DNA of 62,665 bases, taken from NCBI GenBank assembly GCA_018065985.1, contig JAGHSF010000037.1, positions 1 through 62,665 on the forward strand, written 5' to 3'. Under the pieces are notes generated by a model. The model was not told the origin of the DNA. It saw nothing but the letters and a program-made list of their open reading frames with translations, and made no database searches. A program made the translations under genes and the position numbers. Positions within the stretch are counted from its first letter, which is position 1; each line of letters opens with the position of its first letter. The stretch is from Candidatus Cryptobacteroides choladohippi. GTDB taxonomy: Bacteria; Bacteroidota; Bacteroidia; Bacteroidales; UBA932. Positions 8,576 to 16,326 of the stretch are shown piece by piece.

Positions 8576-9730
8576 ATGCAGAAGAGAAGAATAGCCATTC
8601 TTGGCTCTACAGGATCCATCGGCACCCAGACGCTGGATGTAATCAGGCAGCACAGGGACCTTTTCGAGGTCGTTATGATAAGCGCCAGGAGCAGTGTCGA
8701 ACTGCTGGTGAAGCAGGCTTTGGAATTCGACGTCAACAATGTCGTAATCTGCAACGAAGAGAAATACGCCCCGCTGTGTGAAGCCCTGAAGGACAGCGGC
8801 TCTAAAGTCTGGGAAGGAGTGGACAGTCTCTGCAGCCTCGTGAAATCCGATGATGTCGATATCGTGGTTGGGGCAATGGTGGGATTCAGTGGTCTGAGAC
8901 CGACTATTGCCGCGCTGGAAGCCGGTAAAATCGTAGCTCTGGCAAACAAGGAAACCCTGGTGGCTGCAGGCAGTATCGTCACGGAAACGATGAGGCGGCA
9001 CAAAGCCCTGATTCTTCCTGTCGATTCCGAGCATTCGGCTATCTTCCAGTGCCTTCTGGCAGCTCAGGGCAACGAAATCGAGAAGATTCATCTCACAGCG
9101 TCAGGCGGCCCGTTCAGGACCTGGAGCCGGGAGCAGATGGCCTCGGCGACCGCCGCTCAAGCATTGAAGCACCCCAATTGGAACATGGGGGCCAAGGTAA
9201 CAATAGATTCGGCCACGATGATGAACAAGGGGTTTGAAGTGATCGAGGCGAAATGGTTGTTTGACGTGGAGCCTGACCGCATAAACGTCGTAATACAGCC
9301 TGAATCCATCATCCACTCGATGGTCGAGTTTGTGGACGGAGCCATCATGGCGCAGATGGGCTGTCCGGATATGAGGGAGCCTATCGGGTTCGCCCTGGGG
9401 TTCCCGGCAAGGTTGTCCATAGGCAACAAAAGGATAAATTTCGCCGAATTGGGATCAATCAATTTCAGCGAACCCGACCTGAACAGATTTCCCTGCCTCC
9501 GGTTGGCATACGAAGCCATCGAGCGCGGAGGGAATGCGCCCTGCGCACTCAACGCTGCGAATGAGGTGGCCGTCGCCAAATACCTCAGAGACGAGATTTC
9601 ATACTTTGATATCGCCGCAATCAACGAAAAATGTCTCAAGGGCCTGAATTTTGTAGCAAACCCGAGTCTTGAGGATATTTTTGAGACAAACAAGGAAATA
9701 GCCGTTATCGCCGATGGTTGCGTTGATTAA
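8576..9730 (+). CDS. dxr: 1-deoxy-D-xylulose 5-phosphate reductoisomerase
   Basis: 384 residues from ATG 8576 (the frame is open further upstream, but only inside the preceding gene). NADPH-binding GSTGSIGTQTLDV (residues 9-21), metal-binding DSEHSA (near 150), catalytic loop ASGGPFR and the HPNWNMG segment, and C-terminal NAANEVAV are all intact. It converts DXP to MEP, the committed step of the non-mevalonate isoprenoid pathway, in the cytosol. It overlaps rseP by 17 nt. Confidence 0.97.
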   Translation: MQKRRIAILGSTGSIGTQTLDVIRQHRDLFEVVMISARSSVELLVKQALEFDVNNVVICNEEKYAPLCEALKDSGSKVWEGVDSLCSLVKSDDVDIVVGAMVGFSGLRPTIAALEAGKIVALANKETLVAAGSIVTETMRRHKALILPVDSEHSAIFQCLLAAQGNEIEKIHLTASGGPFRTWSREQMASATAAQALKHPNWNMGAKVTIDSATMMNKGFEVIEAKWLFDVEPDRINVVIQPESIIHSMVEFVDGAIMAQMGCPDMREPIGFALGFPARLSIGNKRINFAELGSINFSEPDLNRFPCLRLAYEAIERGGNAPCALNAANEVAVAKYLRDEISYFDIAAINEKCLKGLNFVANPSLEDIFETNKEIAVIADGCVD

Positions 9731-11017
9731 AGCACTGCAAGTGATACTTGCTCTGTCGATTCTGATAATACTTCACGAGTTCGGGCACTTCACATTCGCC
9801 AAGATCTTCCACATACGGGTGGAGAAATTCTACCTGTTCTTCGACATAGGCGGACACAGCCTACTGAAATTCAGGATAGGCGAGACAGAATACGGCATCG
9901 GATGGCTGCCGCTGGGAGGTTACTGCAAGATAGCGGGGATGGTTGACGAGTCGATGGACCTGGAAGCCCTCAAGAAGGAGCCGCAAAGATGGGAGTTCCG
10001 GACACATCCTGCCTGGCAGCGTCTGCTGGTGATGGCAGGCGGAGTGCTGTACAACTTCATTTTCGCGATCATCACCTACTGCGCGATAATGGGAATCTGG
10101 GGGAAAGCATACATCAGCAATGAGGATTCCCGTATCGTGGTCAACTCTCTGGCCTATGATATGGCTTCAGGGACGGTGACCACATCATAAGCTTCGACGA
10201 CTACAGGCCGGAGGATTTCGGTATGCTGCAGGCAGACCTGGTAAGACGCAATTCAAGCACGGCCACGGTCCTCAGAGGAAGGGATACGGTCGTCCTTTAC
10301 ATCGACCACGCCAGAATCGGTGAGGTCCTGAACTCTCCGTTGATGTTTGATCTGGCGCTCCCTTTCATTATCGATTCCGTCACTTCCCCGACAGCATCCG
10401 GGGCCGGGCTGAAGAAGGGAGACAGGATATGTGCCGTGAACGGCACCGAAGTGGAGTTCGTCCACCAGGCCAGGCCTTTGTTCAAAGAAGCTGCAGGTGA
10501 CACGGCTATCGTATCTGTATGCAGGGTTGGCGAGGAGGAAGCCGTCGACATAGCCGTTCCCGTCGATACGGCCGCTATGATTGGCGTCGCCATAAGCAAT
10601 CCCGGCATCCGAGTTGAAAAATACGATTTCATCTCTGCCATTCCGGCCGGCTGGAATCTTGCGGTGGAGACAATCAGGGGCTATCTTGGAGATCTCCGGT
10701 TGCTGGCCAGGCCTTCCACCGGGGCGTACAAGTCCGTGGGCAGTTTCATTGCCATAGGGCAGGTATTTCCAAGCGTCTGGGACTGGTACAGGTTCCTGAA
10801 TATCCTGGCATTGCTTTCAATTATGCTCGGCGTAATGAATCTGCTACCCATTCCCGGGCTTGACGGAGGACATATCCTGTTTGTACTCTACGAGATGGCC
10901 ACCGGCAGGAAGCCAAGCGAAAAATTCCTCGTTATAGCCCAGTCCATAGGCTTTTTACTGCTGTTGATGCTGATGCTTCTGGCATTCGGCAATGACATAG
11001 GAAGACTGATACATTGA
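9714..11017 (+). pseudogene. rseP: RIP metalloprotease RseP with a -1 frameshift near 10163
   Basis: Site-2 protease with HEFGH in the first membrane helix (residues 21-25), PDZ region, and a C-terminal membrane core with NLLPIPGLDGGH carrying the third zinc ligand. The first frame runs 9714-10190; the remainder is in another frame to 11017. Adding one G in the ATGGCTTC at 10161-10168 restores a continuous protein of about 434 residues through GFRDGDHIISFDDYRPEDFG, a good match to family expectation. As written the product would lose PDZ and the LDG motif. Family role: intramembrane cleavage of anti-sigma factors and signal-peptide remnants. Either a real lesion or a missing base in the assembly; dxr and the DUF4837 gene flanking it are intact. 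Confidence 0.88.
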
Positions 11018-11024
11018 TAAAGAT

Positions 11025-12011
11025 ATGAAAAGAATCGTCACATTGCTGGCCATTGTGCTGGCCGCGGTATCCTGCAAGGGAACAAAGGCACTTCTTCCGA
11101 ACGTAAGCGGAAAAGCCGGGGAGGTGATTGTTGTGGTTGAAAAAGCCGATTGGGAAGGCAGCCTCGGGGATGAGGTACGGTCTCTCCTGGCTTCCGACTG
11201 CCCTTTCCTTCCTCAGAAAGAACCTCTGTACACTCTGGTCAACGTCATTCCGACCGGATTCACTGACCTGTTCAAGGTGCATCGCAACATCGTAAAGATC
11301 GACATCGCGCCGCAGGCCGCATCCTTCGGAGTGAAGTACTTCAAGGATGTATGGGCAAGTCCGCAGTGTGTAATCCAGATATGCGCAGCGGACAGCGGGA
11401 GCGCAATCGAAATGCTGCGCGAGAACGGCAGGCAGATAATCAGCACAATCGAGCAGGCCGAGCGCGACAGGATCATTCACAACTCCATCCTCTATGAGGA
11501 ACGCTCCATCGCGCCGCAGGTATCCGAAGTATTCGGCGGGTCACCTCATTTTCCTTCCGGTTACAAACTCCGCAAGAAGACCGACGACTTCATCTGGATA
11601 GCTGACGAGAAGCAGTACACGAACCAGGGAATCCTCATCTACAAATATCCCGCTACCGGCCAGAACGACCTTTCTGTGGACAATATCATTGCACACAGGA
11701 ACGAGATACTCAAGGACAACGTACCCGGTATGTTCGACAATACATATATGACGACAGGGACATTCTATGCCCCTTCTGTGGAGTACATCAAGTACAACGG
11801 AAGGGATTTCGCCCAGACCCGCGGACTGTGGGAGGTGGAGAATGACTTTATGGGCGGTCCGTTCGTTTCCCATTCCTTTTACAGTCAGGACGGAAAGGAC
11901 ATCATAGTACTGGATGCATTCGTGTATGCCCCAAGATATGACAAAAGGCACTATCTGAGGCAGGTAGAGTCCATTATTTATTCCTTGGAATGGAATAAGG
12001 ACAAAAAATAA
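11025..12011 (+). CDS. DUF4837 family lipoprotein
   Basis: 328 residues, 7 nt after rseP and probably in its operon. The N-terminus is a lipoprotein signal with lipobox LAAVSC (Cys near 17). The body resembles DUF4837, a Bacteroidota-specific envelope family of unknown function often found near rseP and dxr: GKAGEVIVVVEKADWEG near the start and the central RSIAPQVSEVFGGSPHFPSG segment. No catalytic motif is apparent. The name rests on recognition of family features, so the function is unassigned. Confidence 0.75.
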   Translation: MKRIVTLLAIVLAAVSCKGTKALLPNVSGKAGEVIVVVEKADWEGSLGDEVRSLLASDCPFLPQKEPLYTLVNVIPTGFTDLFKVHRNIVKIDIAPQAASFGVKYFKDVWASPQCVIQICAADSGSAIEMLRENGRQIISTIEQAERDRIIHNSILYEERSIAPQVSEVFGGSPHFPSGYKLRKKTDDFIWIADEKQYTNQGILIYKYPATGQNDLSVDNIIAHRNEILKDNVPGMFDNTYMTTGTFYAPSVEYIKYNGRDFAQTRGLWEVENDFMGGPFVSHSFYSQDGKDIIVLDAFVYAPRYDKRHYLRQVESIIYSLEWNKDKK

Positions 12012-12042
12012 TTTGACTTATTGGAAAATATTTTTATCTTTG
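12012..12042 (+). promoter_or_regulatory. Consensus Bacteroidota promoter for tRNA-Glu/rpsT
   Basis: TTTG at 12012-12015, exactly 19 nt, then TATCTTTG at 12035-12042. Both elements match the TTTG-N19-TAnnTTTG consensus, making this the best promoter in the window. It begins right at the stop of the preceding gene. Confidence 0.9.
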
Positions 12043-12080
12043 CAGACCCAAATTCGCGAACTGCGCATTTTGGGTAGCCT

Positions 12081-12155
12081 GGTGGGTTCGTATACCGGCT
12101 AGTACTCAAGATTTTCATTCTTGCAATAGGAGTTCGATTCACCTACCCACTACCA
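12081..12155 (+). tRNA. tRNA-Glu (TTC), CCA encoded
   Basis: Cloverleaf: acceptor GGTGGGT/ACCCACT, D stem GTAT/GTAC with a loop containing GG, anticodon stem CAAGA/TCTTG with loop TTTTCAT (anticodon TTC), T arm AGGAG-TTCGATT-CACCT, discriminator A12152 and encoded CCA (12153-12155). The T stem has an A-A mismatch (A12131 region against A12141) where a T at 12141 would pair. The leader holds an ACCCAAA/TTTGGGT inverted repeat, and TGGGTAG at 12071-12077 could also pair with the 3' acceptor strand. Confidence 0.9.
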
Positions 12156-12176
12156 AAATATTAAAAATAAGAAACA

Positions 12177-12431
12177 ATGGCAAATACAGCTTCAGCTAAG
12201 AAGGCCGATCGCCAGAGCGAAAGGCACAGACTGCATAATCGCTATTATGCAAAGACAACGCGTAACGCGATACGCGACATCCGCAACACTACTGACAAGG
12301 CAGAGGCAGAAAAGAACGCACCCAAGGTGTTTGCAATGATTGACAAGCTCGCCAAGTCAGGCCTCATTCACAAGAACAAGGCTGCCAATCTCAAGAGCGG
12401 CATTCAGGTCTACATCAACAAGCTCGCTTAA
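12177..12431 (+). CDS. rpsT: 30S ribosomal protein S20
   Basis: 84 residues, highly basic, with the three-helix S20 pattern: [18 protein letters not shown] at the start, [10 protein letters not shown], and a C-terminus of [15 protein letters not shown]. It binds 16S rRNA in the 5' domain of the small subunit. It lies 21 nt after tRNA-Glu and 15 nt before tRNA-Pro; the only visible promoter is upstream of tRNA-Glu, so it is probably released from a mixed transcript by tRNA processing. Confidence 0.96.
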   Translation: MANTASAKKADRQSERHRLHNRYYAKTTRNAIRDIRNTTDKAEAEKNAPKVFAMIDKLAKSGLIHKNKAANLKSGIQVYINKLA

Positions 12432-12446
12432 GCGGGCTTCTTTTTT
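12420..12446 (+). terminator. Hairpin with T-run at the rpsT stop
   Basis: AAGCTCGC-TTAA-GCGGGCTT (8 bp with one G-T pair) followed by C and six T. The stem overlaps the last codons of rpsT. It ends exactly where tRNA-Pro begins, so termination here would separate the tRNA, or be partial. Confidence 0.65.
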
Positions 12447-12519
12447 CGAGAAGTAGCGCAGTTGGTAGCGCACTACGTTCGGGACGTAGGGGTCGCGTGT
12501 TCGAGTCACGTCTTCTCGA
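12447..12519 (+). tRNA. tRNA-Pro (CGG)
   Basis: Acceptor CGAGAAG/CTTCTCG, D stem GCGC/GCGC, anticodon stem CTACG/CGTAG with loop TTCGGGA (anticodon CGG), T arm GCGTG-TTCGAGT-CACGT, discriminator A. All stems pair (one G-T at the base of the T stem). CCA is not encoded, unlike tRNA-Glu and tRNA-Gln in this window. Confidence 0.93.
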
Positions 12520-12525
12520 CATAAG

Positions 12526-12569
12526 ACACAAAGAGAGAGGGTCGGAATTCCGGCCCTCTCTCTTTGTGT
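12526..12569. terminator. Bidirectional terminator between tRNA-Pro and the porin gene
   Basis: A 16-bp perfect stem (ACACAAAGAGAGAGGG with its complement) extended by a G-T and three more pairs around an AATT loop. Convergent transcription units end on either side: tRNA-Pro 7 nt to the left, the porin stop 13 nt to the right. Confidence 0.85.
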
Positions 12570-12581
12570 TCTTACCGTATA

Positions 12582-13814
12582 CTAGAAAGTGTACTTTACC
12601 ATCATCTCCACACGGTTGTTTACTACCCAGTGAAGATTCTCTGTAGCGAGCTTGAAATTGTTGGCATTGCCGTACTGCACTGCCGTGCACATATACTCGA
12701 GACCGAATGTAACCTTGCCAAGGTTGTAAACAACCTCAGGCTGGATACGGAACATGCTTGCAACGGAATTTGCGTTGTTCTTGCACCAGAAGGCACCAAC
12801 AATCTCCTTGGAAGTACCGAATGTCTTGATATAGCCAAGGAAGATAGAGGGGACCCACACCTTGCTCTTCTTGTATGCGGCGGTTGCCCATGCGGAAATA
12901 TTGCGGGTGGCGCTGTAGTCCCAGGATCCATCGGGATTGATTGAAGAAACACCGTAACCGCCGATCATATTCATATGGGAGCCGTCATTTGCGTAGGTAA
13001 CCTTCTCCTTGAGGGTGAAGTCACCTGCCTTCTGCTGTCCGAATGCGAAGATATTGAACGTGGTCAGACGGTCGTTTACGCGGGCAGTCTTGTCTGCATT
13101 GTAGTTGCGGGGCTTGATGCTGAGGAAGTCGGCACCGATGCGGGTGAGAGTCTTTTCACCTTTGAAGTTGAAGCCGAGATACATCTCAGGAGTGCATCCA
13201 TACTTGATATAGTTTGCAGACGCTCCGTCCGGGCCGGTGGAATCATACTGCATCTGCCAGAGAGCAGAAGCGGTGAGGCTCACACCGTCGCTGAGTTTGA
13301 AATCAGCTGTGACCTGGGGAGTACGGCTGAAGGGGCCGAAAGGAACTCCGACTTCAAGGCTGAAGATGTCGGGCATATCGGCGGCCATAGGATGCCATGC
13401 CTGGCCTATCTTCCAGCTGCGTCCACCCTTTGCAAGAGAGACGTATGCCTGGCGGAGGCGGAGAGTTGCGGTTCCGGTGACGCCGCTGACGCCTGAATAG
13501 AAGTCAGTCTCGACCTTTGCACCCACCTTGTAGCCAGACACCTCGTAACCGGTAACATCAAGTCCGAGACGTGAGGTGAGGGCCGCATAGCGGAATGAAG
13601 GGATAGCATTGAGATCAGTACCGTCAATGATATTCTGATCCTTGGGCATATAATAATAAAGGTCCTCGGTACCGGCAGAGCTCTCGCGGGTATCGAAAGC
13701 GAAGTATGTGCGGATGAAACCGTACCATTTGAACTGAGGCTTGGAAGCCTCCTGAGCAAAAGCGCTGCTTGCGAAAAGCAGCGCTGATGCCATGAGTATG
13801 ACTGTTTTCTTCAT
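12582..13814 (-). CDS. Outer-membrane porin-like protein paired with the DASS transporter
   Basis: 410 residues with signal peptide MKKTVILMASALLFASSAFAQ and a beta-barrel pattern throughout: FKWYGFIRTYFAFDTR near the N-terminus, a central WKIGQAWHPM segment, and a terminal strand VEMMVKYTF ending in Phe, the outer-membrane insertion signal. It resembles porin-family proteins of Bacteroidota. It lies 6 nt downstream of the DASS transporter gene and is almost certainly cotranscribed, so it may pass the transporter's anion substrate across the outer membrane; that link is inference from context. Confidence 0.8.
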   Translation of the reverse strand: MKKTVILMASALLFASSAFAQEASKPQFKWYGFIRTYFAFDTRESSAGTEDLYYYMPKDQNIIDGTDLNAIPSFRYAALTSRLGLDVTGYEVSGYKVGAKVETDFYSGVSGVTGTATLRLRQAYVSLAKGGRSWKIGQAWHPMAADMPDIFSLEVGVPFGPFSRTPQVTADFKLSDGVSLTASALWQMQYDSTGPDGASANYIKYGCTPEMYLGFNFKGEKTLTRIGADFLSIKPRNYNADKTARVNDRLTTFNIFAFGQQKAGDFTLKEKVTYANDGSHMNMIGGYGVSSINPDGSWDYSATRNISAWATAAYKKSKVWVPSIFLGYIKTFGTSKEIVGAFWCKNNANSVASMFRIQPEVVYNLGKVTFGLEYMCTAVQYGNANNFKLATENLHWVVNNRVEMMVKYTF

Positions 13815-13820
13815 TTCAGA

Positions 13821-15278
13821 TTAAGCGAAGGGGAAGAACTTTGTAACCCAGAAGAATCCGAGTACGAGACCGACTACACCAACGATAAGACCGATCTTGG
13901 TCATATCTTTTGTCTCCACAAGGCCTGTAGCTGATGCGATTGCATTGGGAGGGGTTGAGATAGGAAGGCACATTGCAACTGAAGCGCAAACAGCGACGAA
14001 GGCGGAAAGACCGGCCTGGCCGCCGAATGCCATGAATGCGTCGGCGTTGGAAGACTCCATGAGACCCTTGCCCATAGCGATCATGATAGGGATGAGGAGA
14101 GCTGCAGTAGCGGAGTTGCTGATGAAGTTGGAGAGGAGGTAGCAGATAAGACCTGCCACGATGAAGACAACGATGATGCTCATCGCGCTGAAGTCGATAG
14201 ATGTTACGAGAGCCTTTGCGAGGCCTGTTCCGTCAAGAGCATAACCGAGGGCGAATCCACCGGCTACCAACCAGAGAACGTCCCAGTTGATGTCCTTGAT
14301 ATCCTCCTTGGTGAACACACCGGTAGCGGTGTAGACTGCAAGAGGAATGAGGGCGACGATGTTGGAGCTGATACCGTGGAGCTGCTCGGTCATCCAGAGA
14401 ATGATGGTAGCACCGAAGGTGATCCATGCAACATAGTCCTTATATGTCTTCTTGTGATCGTCCTTCTTGATCTCAAGGACAATCTCATTTGACTTGAAAG
14501 GATAGACGAAGCAGAGGAGCAGCCATGCGAAAAGAATCATCACGATCACGAAGGGAATCATTCTGAGTGCCCAGTCGCCGAAGCCGATGGTGATGCCTGC
14601 GAGAGAGTCGAGGTTGCCGACTGCAGTTGCGTTGGGAGGGGTTCCGATAGGGGTTCCGATACCACCGATGTTGGCTGCGATAGGGATTGCGAGGGCGATG
14701 CCCACCTTGCCTTTGGCGTCAGACTCGGGAAGAGAGGCGAAGACAGGTGCAAGGAATGCAAGGAACATGGCTGCGGTTGCAGTGTTGCTCATGAACATCG
14801 AGAAGATGGAGATGACGATGAGAACGCCGAGGAGCACAGTCTTGGGCTTCTTGCCGAAGGGCTTGAGAAGGATACGTGCCATGGTAACGTCCATGCCATA
14901 CTTCGAAGCGACGATAGCGAGAACGAAACCGCCAAGGAAGAGCATGACAACGGGATCTGCGAACGCACGCATGATCTCCTTCATGGCGACGAACTTGCTG
15001 TCGTCACCGGTGTTCATCAGGAATCCTATGCTCTTGCTTGAAATGGTGAGCAGGGAGATGACGATGACCATGAGAGAGGTAACCCAGTTGGGAACAATCT
15101 CAAAGATCCACATGAGGGCAGCAAATGCAAAGATGGCAATGCAACGCTGCTGGGTAACGGTGAGGACATCACCGAGGCTGCCGAAGAAAGATGTGGGGCA
15201 GCACCAGAGGAAGATTGTGACTATAAGCACGATAGGCAGAAGCACACAATACTTCACATTGAGTTTTTTGTCAGACAT
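13821..15278 (-). CDS. DASS/SLC13 family sodium-anion symporter
   Basis: 485 residues, about 11-12 hydrophobic segments. Two SNT motifs typical of the divalent anion:Na+ symporter family are visible (MSNTATAAM near residue 165 and ISNSATAALL near 400), each with a matching proline-rich turn (GTPIGTPPNATAVG and STPPNAIASATG). Family members import succinate, fumarate, citrate or sulfate with sodium across the inner membrane. The substrate cannot be told from sequence alone. It is first in an operon with the porin; its promoter box lies inside the rsmD terminator hairpin. Confidence 0.92.
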   Translation of the reverse strand: MSDKKLNVKYCVLLPIVLIVTIFLWCCPTSFFGSLGDVLTVTQQRCIAIFAFAALMWIFEIVPNWVTSLMVIVISLLTISSKSIGFLMNTGDDSKFVAMKEIMRAFADPVVMLFLGGFVLAIVASKYGMDVTMARILLKPFGKKPKTVLLGVLIVISIFSMFMSNTATAAMFLAFLAPVFASLPESDAKGKVGIALAIPIAANIGGIGTPIGTPPNATAVGNLDSLAGITIGFGDWALRMIPFVIVMILFAWLLLCFVYPFKSNEIVLEIKKDDHKKTYKDYVAWITFGATIILWMTEQLHGISSNIVALIPLAVYTATGVFTKEDIKDINWDVLWLVAGGFALGYALDGTGLAKALVTSIDFSAMSIIVVFIVAGLICYLLSNFISNSATAALLIPIMIAMGKGLMESSNADAFMAFGGQAGLSAFVAVCASVAMCLPISTPPNAIASATGLVETKDMTKIGLIVGVVGLVLGFFWVTKFFPFA

Positions 15279-15304
15279 AGGGTTTATACTATATTATAAA
15301 AATT

Positions 15305-15338
15305 ATTGCCTGAAATTTGCGGCGCAAATTTAGGCAAT
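15305..15338 (-). promoter_or_regulatory. rsmD terminator hairpin containing the DASS operon -7 box
   Basis: An inverted repeat of 15 bp with one bulged base (15305-15320 with 15324-15338, loop GGC). On the minus strand it follows the rsmD stop and is followed by ATAATTTTTATAAT, as in an intrinsic terminator. Its inner part reads TAAATTTG (15325-15332), an exact TAnnTTTG box about 47 nt upstream of the transporter start. The two signals overlap physically. Confidence 0.6.
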
Positions 15339-15874
15339 TATTCCGAAATAAAGAAACTGAAATGCACTCTGCCGTAGCAGCGCTCCTTGACAAAGCGCGG
15401 GTGGTCCTTGAATGAATGCTCTCCCCCGTGTTCGAGTATGAAATAGCACTCGGGATGGAGTATCCCCTGCTGCAGGACCTTGTCCGGAATGGTCTCGAGG
15501 CCCTCAAGAGCGTAGGGAGGGTCGGCGAATACCATATCGAATTTCTCCCTGCAGATGGGCAGGAAGTCGAACACATTGTCATGAACGGCCACGACATTCT
15601 TCAAGCCGAGTCTGGCAGCTTCCTTGCGGATGAAGCCTGCATTGTCGCGGTTCATCTCCACGCTGTATACCCTGGCCGCACCGCGGGAAGCGAACTCGTA
15701 GGCAATCGCACCTGTTCCACCGAACAGGTCGAGGACTTTCAGATCCTCGAATTCATATTCATTGTTCAATATGTTGAACAGGCCCTCGCGCGCGAAATCG
15801 GTCGTGGGTCTTGCGCTGTATCCGACCGGAGGAAGGATGGTAGCGCCCTTGAGTCTGCCACCTATTATTCTCAT
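15338..15874 (-). CDS. rsmD: 16S rRNA (guanine966-N2)-methyltransferase
   Basis: 178 residues, normal length. N-terminal MRIIGGRLKG and the TTDFAREGLFNIL segment, AdoMet-binding VLDLFGGTGAIAYE (about 47-60) and the catalytic DPPY motif (near 117) are intact. It methylates N2 of G966 in 16S rRNA during small-subunit assembly. The start overlaps the DUF3822 gene by 4 nt. Confidence 0.95.
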   Translation of the reverse strand: MRIIGGRLKGATILPPVGYSARPTTDFAREGLFNILNNEYEFEDLKVLDLFGGTGAIAYEFASRGAARVYSVEMNRDNAGFIRKEAARLGLKNVVAVHDNVFDFLPICREKFDMVFADPPYALEGLETIPDKVLQQGILHPECYFILEHGGEHSFKDHPRFVKERCYGRVHFSFFISE

Positions 15875-16326
15875 AACACCTCAACAGCCTTGAAATAACG
15901 GTAAAGGCTCATTTCGTCATCAGAGTTCAAAGGAGTGCGCCAGCATATGGTCGAGACCTCAGGATTGAGCTGCAGGGATTTCATGGCCAGAAATATGAAA
16001 TACTCTGCCGAAGTGAAGTTCTGCACACGATAACTGTTCGCAAGCAGGAGACTGCGGCCCTGCGCGATCCCCAGATAAAGCACACCGTCCACCATGCTGC
16101 AGAGTATCTTGTTGTACTCGGCGCAGTTGGGAAGGTCACGGAGAACATTAAGGATTTCAGGGTCAGATACGCCACTGTCCCCACCTACCGTGTAGATGAG
16201 GACAGCGTCATATTGTGGTATATCCGCGTGTGCGACTGCTGCTCCTTCTTCAATATTTGCGACCTCCGCAAGAGTTTCACGCTCTGCAGCAGGATCGAAA
16301 AAACCGGAAGGGACAAGCGTGAACAC
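15871..16326 (-). CDS. DUF3822-like protein, short form
   Basis: 151 residues from a GTG start that shares one base with the previous gene's stop (TAGTG), a coupled-translation arrangement. Features shared with DUF3822, a Bacteroidota family commonly located just upstream of rsmD, include LVPSGFFDP near the start and GRSLLLANSYRVQN with FLAMKSLQL in the second half. Usual members are about 270 residues with an ASKHA-type two-lobed fold; this one lacks most of the first lobe. The missing part is not hidden in another frame because an intact gene occupies the upstream DNA. Function unknown. Confidence 0.6.
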   Translation of the reverse strand: MFTLVPSGFFDPAAERETLAEVANIEEGAAVAHADIPQYDAVLIYTVGGDSGVSDPEILNVLRDLPNCAEYNKILCSMVDGVLYLGIAQGRSLLLANSYRVQNFTSAEYFIFLAMKSLQLNPEVSTICWRTPLNSDDEMSLYRYFKAVEVL

